Assembly: GCA_021399435.1 (NCBI GenBank)
Contig: JAJTUP010000072.1
Coordinates: forward strand, 240,116-304,115
Source of the DNA: Diaporthe sp. PMI_573
Lineage: Eukaryota; Ascomycota; Sordariomycetes; Diaporthales; Diaporthaceae
DNA: 64,000 bases
Reading direction: 5' to 3'
Shown one piece after another: positions 10,261-21,112 of this stretch. The notes beneath the pieces were generated by a model that worked only from the letters and a program-made list of their open reading frames with translations, was not told where the DNA came from and made no database searches. Numbering within the stretch: position 1 is the first letter of the stretch; each line of letters begins with the position of its first letter. The translations under genes were made by a program, and so were the position numbers.

Positions 10261-11397
10261 TGTGAGCCTGATTCCCCAACTAACGAACTGCGGCTAGCCC
10301 CTATAATCCAACTGATATAAAAAAATCTAACAACAGTCGTAGAGGCCTACGCCGAGATGTCCTTCCATCTGCAGTAAGTCTATCCGGGTCTGCTGTAGAT
10401 TAGATATATATCTAATGTTGAAGGGAACAGCGGGACCAAGCAGTGTATAAACAGGGGTTGTAGAAACGGCACGCCCAGCCAGCCATATGCGACTGACATG
10501 TTCATTGCGATATAATTCAGATTCTAGTGTATCTGCGGTGGTGGCCTAGATCGTTCTCTCCCTTCGACTAGACGCGGCCTGATTGGCCAAATGAGCAGAC
10601 AGCAATAGCCGGCCTGGTTTTGCAGTTACTCTAGTGAGAACGCAGAGACGATAATATCCGGGGTTTCAACGAGCTCTGTACCACCTACCGTGAAAAAACA
10701 CGTTTACAATTCGCCTATAGATATCACATGCGGCTGCTCCGGTTAGCATAATCGGCCCTGCTCTAGGTGCATACTAGTTAGCACGGGATAGAGAGTGAAT
10801 TATTGCACCAACACACACCCGGAAAAGGTCTCAGCCACGAGCATATGGAGGCCACGGCACTGCCCAGCCATTTCGTTGCACCGCACGAATGGAGGGTGCT
10901 CGACAGCCAATCGTTCTCAGCCGCTCCCACAGGGCACTCCTGTGCGACCCTGGCGGACGCGCAGTGATAGAATGAGATCGCATCCGCAAATGCACCATCA
11001 GGCCAACATGCATACCACAAATTAGTGAGTGATCTGATATGCTTAGGCTTTACTTGGAACCTTGGACTGTGATCATTACACTCCACCGGCTCAACTGCTA
11101 ATTTTCGTCTAGGAACGGTATTGAAGGGACAAAATATTAGAATGAAGACAATCTTGTCTCTGGTTATTTACAACGAGGCACTTGTGGTGAGAAGATTCAA
11201 TGAATTTTGATCTAAATAGGTAGCACAGGAGTTCCTCGGGGACCTGCCCACGGCTCTATGATTATCTTCATGAAGTTAGCTCGGGCCAGGGTTGGCATCC
11301 ATAGAATATACACCCCTGATCTCGTGACGGAAAGGGGTTTGTCATCATGCCAAAAGACCCTGTGTCCTTTGGTACTCATGATCTCACAAACAACCAG
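10261..11397. other. Intergenic, no gene recognised
   Basis: Only short unconvincing ORFs occur on both strands. A perfect 18-bp palindrome ATTAGATATATATCTAAT lies near 10396-10413. No transposon motif was recognised. Confidence 0.5.
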
Positions 11398-11490
11398 CTA
11401 GGCTGGTGCTTTCCCACAGGCAGGGCACTCGTATTGAGTGCTAGAAACTGAAGCACCGCAGCTTTTGCACTTGACAACCTCGGAAGCCAT
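11398..11490 (-). CDS. 30-residue zinc-ribbon micropeptide candidate
   Basis: ATG at 11490 opens a 30-codon frame ending in TAG at 11398. The product contains CKSCG and CPACG, two CxxCG knuckles 14 residues apart, the spacing of a compact zinc ribbon. The ATG context (ATC ATG G) is good, and the upstream minus-strand sequence is pyrimidine-rich like a fungal 5' leader. It lies about 190 bp downstream of the ankyrin gene on the same strand. It could be a real small gene or a last exon. Function unknown. Confidence 0.42.
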   Translation of the reverse strand: MASEVVKCKSCGASVSSTQYECPACGKAPA

Positions 11491-11676
11491 GATGTTCAGC
11501 GATTTGTTGGAACGCTTGCAGATGAAGGCAAGAGATTGCGGTTGTGAGGAATTGGTGGCAGTAAAGTGAAGAATAAAAGTTTGGAAGGAAGAGTTGAGAC
11601 TTTAGTACTTGGTCGTAGGAAATGGAAGGTTTGAATTTGCCCGATGGACTGAAGCATTGCCCGGATTCAACGCGGT

Positions 11677-14464
11677 TCAGCAGGAGTTCTGTGTGCGCGA
11701 AAGGGGGGGGGGAGCTACCCCAGTGCAGACGGAGACCAACTTTTCGAAAGCGTGGTTCACGCTGTCATCCATTCGCCAAAGCAGGATTTCGCGGCTAGCG
11801 GCGAGGTCGACGTCCCTACTCAAGTCGAAAAACTGGGACGATTCAAGGATCAACATCGTCTCCGAGTCCGCGTGCTTAGCTATTACGGGCAACAACTGGT
11901 CACCTTTTAGAGGGTCAGCGCGCTTGTCTAAGAAAAATCTCAGCACGTCGTGGCGATTGCGCATTATCGCTGTCATAAGTGGTGTGTGTCCGTTGCTTGA
12001 CATAGAGTCCATATCGGCGCCATGCTCGAGTAGGATGTCCGCGCACTCGAGATTCTGTGTGATGGCTGCCCAGTGCAGCGCCGTCAGGCCCTCTGGATTC
12101 TCAGCGTCGATCTTAGCTTTGAATTTAATGAGCATCTTGACCATCTCGGTATGCTTATTCATGCTAGCTGATGTGAGGGGGCTGCCGCGGCGTAGACCTT
12201 GCATCTGGGGACAGGGCTCCTAATAGTGCAACCAGTGCGTGTGAAAGCCTCAAACTGCTCATTTAGTGCGTTTGCCTTGGTCACACTAAACTGCCAGTCC
12301 GTTTGACTTAGCTACACTGAACTGCCAGTTTGCCTGAGATATGCAAACTGAACTATTGGTCCGTCCGTCAAGGTTGAAACTAAACTATAGTGCAAACTGT
12401 AGTTTACACTATTAGTCCGAACATAATAGCCCCACTTGCGGCTGGGCACTCCCCGTGCCTCTCAGGCTGCCTCCTGTGGGCTCCTGTCTTCAATAAGAAC
12501 GATAGATAGCCTTTTGGGCGGACTGTAATTGACTTAATCTGCGCTTTGGGATGGGACGTAGTCAGTAATCGAACCACGTTGACGCAGAAACTGGGGGCCA
12601 TGATTGGTACGATACACATTACTCGACCGGACACAACAATCTGCCATTCTATCTCAGACTACGATGGAATCGATACGAAACAGAAGCTCTGAGCAAGCCA
12701 GTGGTTATAATCTCACTAGTTTGACTGTGATTCTCAAAGAGATTAGCGTGATTGGCATCTCAACGGCTTCGCTCAGGACGATGCAATCCCAGCCCAACCT
12801 ACCCTACAGGTATTGGATAGAAGTTACCTGGTACCCCGCCTATCTGTAATGGCAGGGTTGGTATCTCTTAACTCGTCGGCTTAAGGTTCGCCACTGAGAT
12901 AACACACACTTCATCGTCTCTCAGGCAGTACATGCTTCTTGCAATCAGCCAGATAGCCCATTCCAAAGCTACAAAATTAGGATACTGTTGAACATGTAAG
13001 TTTTAGGACGGATGGTTTCAGTTGCGACAAACACGGTACACTGGCTGTATTTGTTGACACTCCTTTAGCGCCATCTTTGAAACCCCGCGGCGCGCGCTCT
13101 CGACGCATTGGACCGCGTACGTCCTGGCTGGGTACTCCGCAGTGGGCCACAAACTTGGAAGGGCTTGGGCGCACTAATAGTGCCACTGTTAGTCTGCGGC
13201 CCTCGCACTGAACTACTGGTCAGTCTGGTCGAGTTACACTGGACTATCAGTGTGGTCCGAGAGGCCTACACTGAACCATCAGTGTAGTCCGAGAGACGTC
13301 GCACTGAACCAATAGTGCATGGACTATTAGTCTGGACTACAGTGTGCACTAATAGTGCTCTTAATGGTCCGCACTATTAGGAGCCCTGTCTGGGGATTAG
13401 GCTCCGCTCCGGCTTCGAGGACCATTTGGAAAGCCTCGATGTTATGGCTGTCGACTGCAGTGTGAAGTGTAGTACGGCCTGTGATATCCATCGAATTTAT
13501 GTTGGAGCCACGGGCGATCAAGAGCCTCATATCGTCTAGCTGGGTCCGGGCTGTGGCCCAGTCGAGCGCAGTGCGGCCTGTGGCATCCGTAGCAAAGACG
13601 GCGTTCGGGTTTTGCAAGAGCTCGTCCGTAAGCAGCTTTCGGGATAGGCCGAAGATAATCTTGTGGATTGGATGGAACTTTTGCTCGTTAAACCATTTCC
13701 TATCTTGGCGTTTTATGAAGGAAAGAGCCTTCTTGTTCGCAGGGCTGTATTTCTTGCGGAGGTTCCAATACCCTACAGATTCATACGATCTATATTAAAG
13801 TGATTCGTTAGCTAGTGGCTTTAAGATATAGTTTAAAATGCTTGATTTTATCTTCGTACTAACTTGTCGTCTATATCCGCCCCGTGATCGACCAAAAATT
13901 GGATCATTTCGTAGTTGTGTATTCCGAGATGGCCTCCATAAAGCGCCCACTATGAACACTCCTTAGCTATTTTTCGGCAGATTTAAAGTAGGTCTCGGGG
14001 AAGAAAATGGTAGCAAGACTTACTCTTAGCAAGCTATACCCTCGGGTATGGCTTTCATCCCTCGGAGACGCTAGGCCTAAGCTAAATAGGTTCTTTAGAC
14101 CGTCGATATTGCCTTTCATAGCAAACTCAATCGACTGGGCCGTGTCCGAAACCTTTCTCGGCAGCGCGAGCTGGAGTTGAGGTCCTATGTCCGAGACTTG
14201 GGTGCAATCTGCTGACCAGAATGCCTCATAGGTAGGCATCTGCGATAAGGAAGCCGAATTGTCCACTGAAGTAAGTAGCATCGCGGAAGGATTGGGGTCG
14301 ATAGCTTGGAGAGAGGTAGAAGCCGAGGGCGACGTTTCGGACGTCCATGTCTGACATAGAAGAGTCGTCTGCATAATCGGGCCACAAATTCCATTAACAT
14401 CTACATATGGTCTCGTTCCTGCTGTGCTTCGCGGCTTTGACGATGTTATAACGGACTTACTCAT
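11677..14464 (-). pseudogene. Ankyrin-repeat gene disrupted by a MITE
   Basis: The exons are 14464-14024, 13949-13864 and a third from 13789 downwards, with GT-AG introns 13950-14023 and 13790-13863. The third exon is interrupted at 13389 by the element 12212-13388 and continues from 12203 to the stop at 11677. Leaving out the element and one copy of its 8-bp target duplication gives exactly 485 codons with no stop. Ankyrin motifs include TGRTALDWA, TGRTTLHTAVDSHN, LTALHWAA and NGHTPLMTAIMRN. The N-terminal 140 residues are Ser/Thr-rich and of no known family. Ankyrin repeats mediate protein binding; the partner is unknown. The start is ATG 14464; an upstream in-frame ATG exists at 14488. Confidence 0.87.
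12212..13388. mobile_element. Non-autonomous hAT-type element (1177 bp) with 8-bp target duplication
   Basis: Perfect 18-bp terminal inverted repeats CAGGGCTCCTAATAGTGC lie at 12212-12229 and complementary at 13371-13388. The target duplication TCTGGGGA is at 12204-12211 and 13389-13396. Both subterminal 200-bp regions are packed with related short units (CACTGAACTA, ACTATTAGTCC, CACTAATAGTGC). The centre (12430-13160) has no transposase. An 8-bp duplication and a CAGGG start fit the hAT superfamily. It sits in exon 3 of the ankyrin gene, and a detached end lies at 8222. Confidence 0.92.
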
Positions 14465-14964
14465 CGATATTGTAAGACAACCCAGCACCTGTTGAAATAA
14501 TCACAGGTAAGTTCTGAGATCAGGTGTAACTAGAGGTAACAGTTTGCAAGGCTTACAGCGCATAATCGCCGACTTACGAGAACCAAAAGGACATGGTTTC
14601 TGAGATCAAAAAATTTGGTCAACAAGCAGAAAAGTAAAGTTCAAGCTCGGTTGAAAGAATATTGCCCTTTCTGAAAATAGAATGAACAGTGAAGTAACAC
14701 ATAGCGCGAAAATAGAACAATGACAAAGTCTGAAGAAGAACGACAAATGAAAGCTTAAAATCCGTGCCAGCCATCAACGCTCCGCTCCCTCCCTCAGTCA
14801 TATCTAAACCCAGTACATTTCGCCTCTCTCCAACCTTTCCTCCAAAACTTCCCATACTTACCACAACCCCCGCCCACCGCCGATGTCCACGGGATTCCCT
14901 CCCAACCTCTCCACTCCCCGCCTAGTAGGGTAATGACCACCTACGTTGTGCCACACACCGAGTC

Positions 14965-15851
14965 CTAAGTGGCATTCTTACCTGTCTTCCAGTTACCTAG
15001 ATCAGACAGGTTGATGACTGAAGGGTCGTTGAATATTTTCTTCTTAAAGTCGAGAGGGTTGTATGTGTCCGACTCGATGTACGCCCCATTCCATGTCACG
15101 AAATAGCTCCAGTCAGCGTGATACAGCTTGAGTTGAGCAGGATCGGGGATGTTGCCGACTTCAGGAAGCGCTACCATCTTTGTATCCTTGCCCAAAGCGA
15201 CCAATGACTTGTATTGCGCGCTCAGAGCTCCGTGGTCGCCGATAGGTGGGTAAGAGTCAATGCCTAATATGTCGACTATGGCATCGCCGGGATACCAGGC
15301 TGGAGCAGCAGAGTTCCAGACCCAGATTAGGTTGCGTAGCCCGTGGTGGTTGGTAAACCGGTCAAACATGAGCTTGTAGAGAGCCACGCAGGCTTCGGGG
15401 CCCTGGGCACCCCACCAAAACCAGCCACCCTCAGCTTCGTGAAGGGGCCGCCAGAGGACGGGAACGTTGGCTGCTTGGAGACGGAGGAGTAGGGCCGCGA
15501 TGGTGTCCATGTCCCTGATCAGGAGGGCGTAGTCGTCACTCGAGGGGTTGGCGAGAACGGTTTTCAGATTAAATGTTGTGGCGGCGGTGTAGAAGCCTGA
15601 ATACCATGGCTCGGCGGCGGTGTCGAGGAGATGCCTAGTGATATTAGAAGGTTAAGGCTACGCCGGCGGCAGACTTACGAAGGGGCATTCCAATGCCATT
15701 GAAATGCGACTATTCCATTTCTATTGGAGAATGCAATTCCATCTTCAACCTCGTGGCTGGTAGTGCCATGTGCCTAGGTACACATCTCAGTGGCTTCCCC
15801 AGAAAGTGGACAGGAATCAAAACATACCACACGACTTGGACTGTAGTCCAT
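14965..15851 (-). pseudogene. GH26 endo-beta-1,4-mannanase, 5'-truncated
   Basis: Three exons join in frame: 15851-15828, 15773-15679 and 15634-14965, with GT-AG introns of 54 and 44 bp, giving 262 residues. They encode MDYSPSRV, FQWHWNAPS, the acid/base region WRPLHEAEGGWFWWG, and the nucleophile region VALPEVG, all diagnostic for glycoside hydrolase 26. The family cleaves mannan backbones and is normally secreted. The signal peptide and first strands of the barrel are missing. Upstream in the same frame is a TAG at 15858-15860 that ends a different gene. The two catalytic Glu positions are kept. Confidence 0.87.
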
Positions 15852-15857
15852 GATAAC

Positions 15858-16601
15858 CTACACAACTGCTTGAGCGGTGCACGAGTAAATCATGAGGAAG
15901 AAGGGCGAAGGTCCTGCCAATGTCGTCCATCGTCTGCTGAAGCGCATACGGTCTATCAGCTCCCTCTTCGTCACTGTAAGAGGGTGCTCCTGAGCGCGCT
16001 GATAGACATCAAGAGCGTAACTCGCGTTGCGACGGCCACGCTCTCCGCAAACCTGTCCCTTTTCCCTTTCAGACTTTATAACAATCTTCAGAAACTTAAA
16101 GAGTTGAATTAGGCGAAAATGCGCAAATCTTGCGAGCGTGTGGGACACCTGGCTGCCTGCAGTCGCACTCTCTAGCGCCGTAAAAGCTACTAAGAAGCGG
16201 GGGTCGGAGCTAGCGATCGTGCGCGGGAACGTAGTCACTTGGAGCAATGATAGCCATTCTTTCAAGCCCTCCTCGTAGTTGTTTGCAAAGAAAGTCATCG
16301 CATCTGGTCTTACGACAGCAGACAAGCGGCTTTCGCACCTTATTACGCTTTGGGGAGAGAGGCGATTTCGGCTGAGGGATGATTGCGATGTCTCGAGAAA
16401 ACCTGTACGATACGAAGGCACAGCTTGAGTGGGCTCTTTAGTGCCAATGTCCATGGCATCGACTGTCGTACTGATCTGCGCGGAATCAATGTGCGAAGTG
16501 GGCTGACCGGCAGTCTCGATGTCCTTCAGTTCGAGGATTTGCCTCTTCAGTGCAGTCATTTGTTGTTGCCATCCGGCAGTCGTCTGAGGCTGAAGCGCCA
16601 T
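15858..16601 (-). CDS. Hypothetical fungal protein, probably 3'-truncated
   Basis: ATG at 16601 opens 247 codons. The N-terminus has a short Gln/Leu-rich coiled region (MTALKRQILELKDIE). The C-terminal part is basic with alternating aromatic and Arg residues (RFSRRWTTLAGPSPFFLMIYS). No signal peptide or known domain was seen. It ends at TAG 15858, seven bases before the GH26 remnant on the same strand and in the same frame. The natural C-terminus was probably lost at that junction. Confidence 0.5.
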   Translation of the reverse strand: MALQPQTTAGWQQQMTALKRQILELKDIETAGQPTSHIDSAQISTTVDAMDIGTKEPTQAVPSYRTGFLETSQSSLSRNRLSPQSVIRCESRLSAVVRPDAMTFFANNYEEGLKEWLSLLQVTTFPRTIASSDPRFLVAFTALESATAGSQVSHTLARFAHFRLIQLFKFLKIVIKSEREKGQVCGERGRRNASYALDVYQRAQEHPLTVTKRELIDRMRFSRRWTTLAGPSPFFLMIYSCTAQAVV

Positions 16602-17640
16602 TGTATTTGATTGAGCGAGAAGTTGTGTTCAAGACAAGGTGGTCAGAACTAGAGATGGTGTTGAATCTGGCTCTACTTATACTCAATACTTCATACTGTA
16701 CTTGTGAAGAGATGACATGTATCTACTATAAACACAATGCTGTGTATCGGTGAGGGTACTTTCACGCCCCATTTGCAGTAAAGTACATTGACTACCATGA
16801 AAGATGCTGGCGTGAAAATTGAAGGTAGAACTGTTGTATAACGCACGGTACTTATGAAATTACTGTCGTTCCTCGGAAAAACGCATTAGCTAGTACAGTG
16901 CAGTTCCGCGTTGCTGTACTCTATATATAAAATGTTAAAATTTACCCTAGAATCTCAAGTACAGTAGGTAAAACAGTCTCTTTTGTTGTAGGGGAAAACT
17001 ACAATGTTCTAATAGCAAGATACGATACCGAATATCAGTAACTATGCAAAAGACCACAAGAATCCTTTAGAGCACACTAAAGGTAGAGTATAACTAATTT
17101 TTCAGGGTACCGTGCGATGTCAGCGACCCACTAGTTGACCTAGCTCTACTCTTTGTCCTTCCACCCGGTGCCAGTTACTACGATGCTGTGCATTTTACTA
17201 ACGTGTGAAGGGAGGCGTCGGGAGTACTGTACAAGAGATTTATCGAAGAAGTTAGACATCACAAATGGTTCACGCCGCGAGCGGGAATGCAGGTACTTGT
17301 GGAGTTTGGGCACAATTCCAAGATCTCTCCTAGGAACTTTAAAATACACTGTAACCACAACTTGTGCTTAACAGCAAGTAACGCTGGGTGCAGAAACTCG
17401 TCACGAGGCTCTCGAGAGTATTTGAACGAACACCTTGCAGACCAGAAATTTGGGAAAACCATATCAAGGGACTTGTTGCTTGGCCCACCATTACGAATCC
17501 TGTTCGTGGAGAGGGTTGCTCAGCTTGCTTGTTTCCCAGCTTAGAATATTCGTTGATAGTGCCAATAGACCCAGCTACCATGCTGCATCTTGCGCTGGCC
17601 GTGACATTGAAGACCTCCTTTAAGAAACATCTTAATCGTC
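16602..17640. other. AT-rich intergenic stretch, nothing recognised
   Basis: The sequence is AT-rich with many TAC/GTA-rich short motifs (GTACTGTACTTG, TAGTACAGTGCAG). It has only short ORFs without known motifs. It could be a degenerate transposon. Confidence 0.45.
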
Positions 17641-17832
17641 AAGGAGGCCACGACTCCTCATCGATCATAGCAAAAAAAAAAAAAAAAAAAGGTTTCTCTA
17701 CTGCTACCACAAGGCTCGAATGGAGGCACTTACGGCATTAAATATTCGCTCTGGCTGGCAGGCAATGGGTCTTTGGCCAGTATCTAAGCATAGGGCACTA
17801 GGAAGTCACTTTATCGAAGATAACCGCCAAAA
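17641..17832 (+). pseudogene. pogo-type transposase, C-terminal scrap
   Basis: After the poly-A run at about 17671-17690, a frame reads CYHKARMEALTALNIRSGW then QAMGLWPVSKHRAL. This resembles the post-catalytic region of fungal pogo/Fot transposases, where an R-x-GW...GLWPV motif is common. Catalytic residues and termini are absent. The homopolymer has probably shifted the frame relative to the preceding Gln/Ser-rich codons. Confidence 0.55.
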
Positions 17833-18556
17833 GGAAGCAAAATACTTGGGGAAAAACGTCGGGAATGGAATCATTGCCAGACTTGCAAGTCATATATGGC
17901 ATCTGGTTTTTCCTCTATATAGGGTCAATTGGCCCCGGAAAGTGGCCAAATATGGTTCTGGTGATAATTTTCTTGGTGTTGTCTCCCGTCTCCAAACTAT
18001 TGCTTAGTCAGCACAAAAACATCTGGCGTCGCGCCGTCGCGGTGACGCGGTGCTCAACAAATTTCACCAAGACTTTGTATCCGTGTCCTCGTATTCCTCT
18101 TGCAGCCATTCTGCAATCCTTTGTGCGAATTTTTTTTTTTTTCACCTCCCCAATCCTCGCGTCATCCTTCTGCAACCCCTCTGCGATTCAGCCCCGCCGA
18201 TCGATCGAGTGAACTGCACATCACATGCCAACGAATGACGCGCAAGCATCCATGAACCCAAGTCGCTGCGGTTGTCACATAACGCTGCAGACAGAAGTAG
18301 TTACCGAGGCAGGCGATCAAAAAAGATATTCCATTTTCCTCCCGGGGAAGTGTGGCATTGTCGGTAGTTGGTGTGGCCACACCGGAGGGACTAGTGCCTT
18401 TTGCAATGGGCACAGACATGAGATACAACCAAAAGAATCGTAACTCGTTATTCTTGGAAGGGTCAGTCTATTCTTCCAACGAGATGGACAAAATAGCTGC
18501 TCTTCAGTAAGACAATGATCTCAAGAAACAGTTTATTCGCTTTCTAGTGTCTATTT
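17833..18556. other. Intergenic, no gene recognised
   Basis: No convincing ORF is present. A poly-T tract lies at about 18128-18142. The 3' side may hold the terminator of the bANK gene that ends at 18557. Confidence 0.4.
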
Positions 18557-19944
18557 CTATTTGTATATAGTTATACCATTGACATCTGCACCGTACTCTA
18601 ATAATGTCTTCAGAATTTCCGTCCGCTCCAACACAACACAGAGATGTACCGGAGTCAGTTTCCGCCTATCTCGGGCGTTCATAAATTGATGTAGAAGCTG
18701 TGATCTGCCCTTGCCGGTACTTCGATCACACAGTGCCGGGTCCAGCAGCAACCCATCGTCTGCGCCGGCACTTGCGTCATTGCTCTGGGTGTCACACCAC
18801 AGGAGCAGCGCGCTGACCATTTCCAAGTTGTCCTTTTCGATGGCCGTGTGCAGCAGGCTGCTGTCGTTGGCGTCCCTCGTCAGGACGTTGGCGCCCAGGT
18901 CCAGTAGGCCGCGTACTGTATCTATCCTCCCTTGCTTGACCGCCTGGTGCAGAGGGGTGGCGCCGGACTGGTCTGGGACGTCAATCTTGGCGCCGTACTG
19001 GACCAGGAGGCGGGCGATTTGGAGGTTCCCGAGCTGGATGGCGGTGAGCACGGGGCCGAATGCCTGGTCACTTGTGGTGGACGATGACTGCGCGCTGGCC
19101 ATTGATGCGGATGAGGACGAGGGGAACTCTGTGGGTGATCGGCACGCGGACATTCGCTTGGAACCTCGCCTCATGGAGCTTGAGGTGCTCGAGCTGGACC
19201 GAGGGCTGTCATTGCGCAAGGAGAGGACGTCGGCCACGGCCGCTTGCCCCCGGCCAGAGCTGGAGCTCCCGGCCTTGGGTGAACCAAAGGCTGCTAGTAT
19301 TTTGTCGGACGGGGTCTGGGACATGATGTCTAACCAATTTGTCGGGGGGCGCAACTGGCCCTCACTGGCAGCGCCGTCGCAATCTTGGACCCCATTTGTA
19401 TGGTTGTACAGGTCGAACCCCATTGTTGTTGAGCATGCTCCGAAGTCGAACAACGAGTCATCACTCTCGTGTTCCTCGGAAGACAGCAGCATCGGGGCCG
19501 GCGGATTGGGCCCGGGGACGTGGGACATCTCCATACCAGAACTTGAAGAGGCCGGTCGTCTCTCGACGGCTCTGGCCGGCAAGAGCCCGGCGAGTCTTTC
19601 TTCGGGAGAAGTAGTCGCTGCCGCCTCGCCCAGGTCCAGGGCCGCAAGATCCTGCTGTCCGCTGCTGCCGCCCTGGCCCAGGGCTTCAACCACATGATTC
19701 AGGTGGGGCATCTCGAGGAGGACGGCCTTGGCGAGCTTGATGCGCATCTTCTGACGTGCCCCTGGGGAGGACACTTAGGTCAGCGCCACGTCGCATCCCG
19801 GCCAACGAGCCAACGTTGAAGAAGAAAAGCCACGTGTGACAGGGGGGGAGACTCACGGTAGGTTTTCTGTGCTACTCGGTTCTGGACTTTTCGACGCTCA
19901 CTTACGTCGGTGATGTCGGTGAAGTTGCCATTGGGGGATGCCAT
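18557..19944 (-). CDS. bANK-type transcription factor: bZIP basic region plus ankyrin repeats
   Basis: Two exons, 19944-19857 and 19761-18557, flank a GT-AG intron (19762-19856) and total 431 codons. Exon 1 starts MASPNGNF and carries the basic region RRKVQNRVAQKTYR, matching the bZIP NxxAQxxYR signature. No leucine heptads follow. The middle is Ser/Pro-rich. The C-terminal half has about four ankyrin repeats (GATPLHQAVKQGRIDTVRGLL, SSLLHTAIEKDNLEMVSALL, LTPVHLCVVLERTEILKTLL). This basic-plus-ankyrin layout without a zipper is that of TOXE-like regulators, which control some cyclic-peptide clusters in plant-pathogenic fungi (family knowledge). No such biosynthetic cluster is seen in this window, so the target is unknown. 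Confidence 0.85.
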
Positions 19945-20830
19945 GCCAGCCAGTGGTCTGAAAACGACTGGTCACACTATGTGATACAGAGAAAAGAGCA
20001 CACGCTGGATGAGGACGTTCGATGGGTAACTAATTGACAAACCGGTATTCAAGGCATCTTGTCTATTTAGATTGTGCACTGAACCGGAAGGCTGGTGGTA
20101 CGGACAAGAACTCCGAGTGCGACACCAGGGTTTCCGAGTCCGACACCCGTGGACCATGCCGTGTGGCCAAGCACAACGTCGGCCAATCGCCTCGGCGGAG
20201 ATTTTCGCCTTCATCGCATTTGGTTTGCGCCAGCGGTTACGCATCTGCAGGGGTTGTTATGGGGTCCCCAAAGCCGCCCTAAGCATACTGTGGTACAGAT
20301 CTGCCAAGACCATGCAAGAGGATCCTGCGTGAATACTCGTGTAACAGAGGTGCAGCTCCGTACACACCTCGGCAGTCTTCCCACCCAAATTCTTAACTGG
20401 CTCCTACGGCCCGAATCATTACGGTGTGGAGAATAGGACCCTTAGTGCTGATATTGCCCCATCTACAAGCCCCTACCGCCTTAGGCACCTGTATTTCTAT
20501 GTTCCATTCCAAGGTCCCCCAACCCCCGTACTAGTAGGGCGGCCTCGCATACTTGTTACAAGAAAACCTTAACCTAGGGTATTCAGCCTGTCCCTCGCAT
20601 TATATCCGAGTTGCTCTACTAGGGCTGGCACCTACCTAGCCCGAATAATCGACAATCTCCTTCCATGTGGACCCTTTAGACGGCTCGGGGAGCCTTATTA
20701 GTGCTGACATGCGGCGGTGCTGCCTAGCTAGAATCCTAGATAAGCAGAACTTATCGTGGGGTCGTTTTGCGGAGTAATTTCGGGAAATCGTATGCGATTA
20801 CACAACTACCATCTGATAAGTGCCCGCCGC
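19945..20830. other. Upstream region of the bANK gene and unassigned DNA
   Basis: This region should hold the bANK promoter on the minus strand. The short plus-strand ORFs have no recognisable domain, and no transposon motif was found. Confidence 0.4.
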
Positions 20831-20835
20831 CGCGC

Positions 20836-20968
20836 ACGCGAATATCTCGACGGCCAGCGGCCCAATCGAGGCCGTTCCGGGGCCTGGGGGACTGCTGCAC
20901 TCCGACGGTGCGTTTGGTCCAGGAGCGGCGCCGTATAGGCTACTGGCCGTCGAGATATTTGCGTGTGT
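20836..20968. repeat. Inverted repeat with about 22-bp arms beside the Crypton-like gene
   Basis: CGCGAATATCTCGACGGCCAG at 20838-20858 is nearly complementary to CTGGCCGTCGAGATATTTGC at 20943-20962, around a loop of about 85 bp. The GC-rich segment lies about 145 bp beyond the stop codon of the recombinase gene. It may be part of the element's 3' structure or a recombinase binding site; neither is shown. Confidence 0.65.
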
Positions 20969-21112
20969 AGCGCCGGGAAGGGATGGGGGGCTAGGCTCCG
21001 CTGCAAGGACTACGAGATAACAATGCACTGATCCTACGGCTCTTTAATCTTCAAAAATACGTCTTCTAAATAGATATATATATAAAGACCCAACTACACG
21101 GCCGGCTTACCG

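Noticed and set aside
18711..19697. Long plus-strand ORF (328 codons)
   Set aside because: Antisense shadow of the bANK gene; Ser/Pro-rich GC codons on the minus strand leave the reverse frame open, and no domain is seen.
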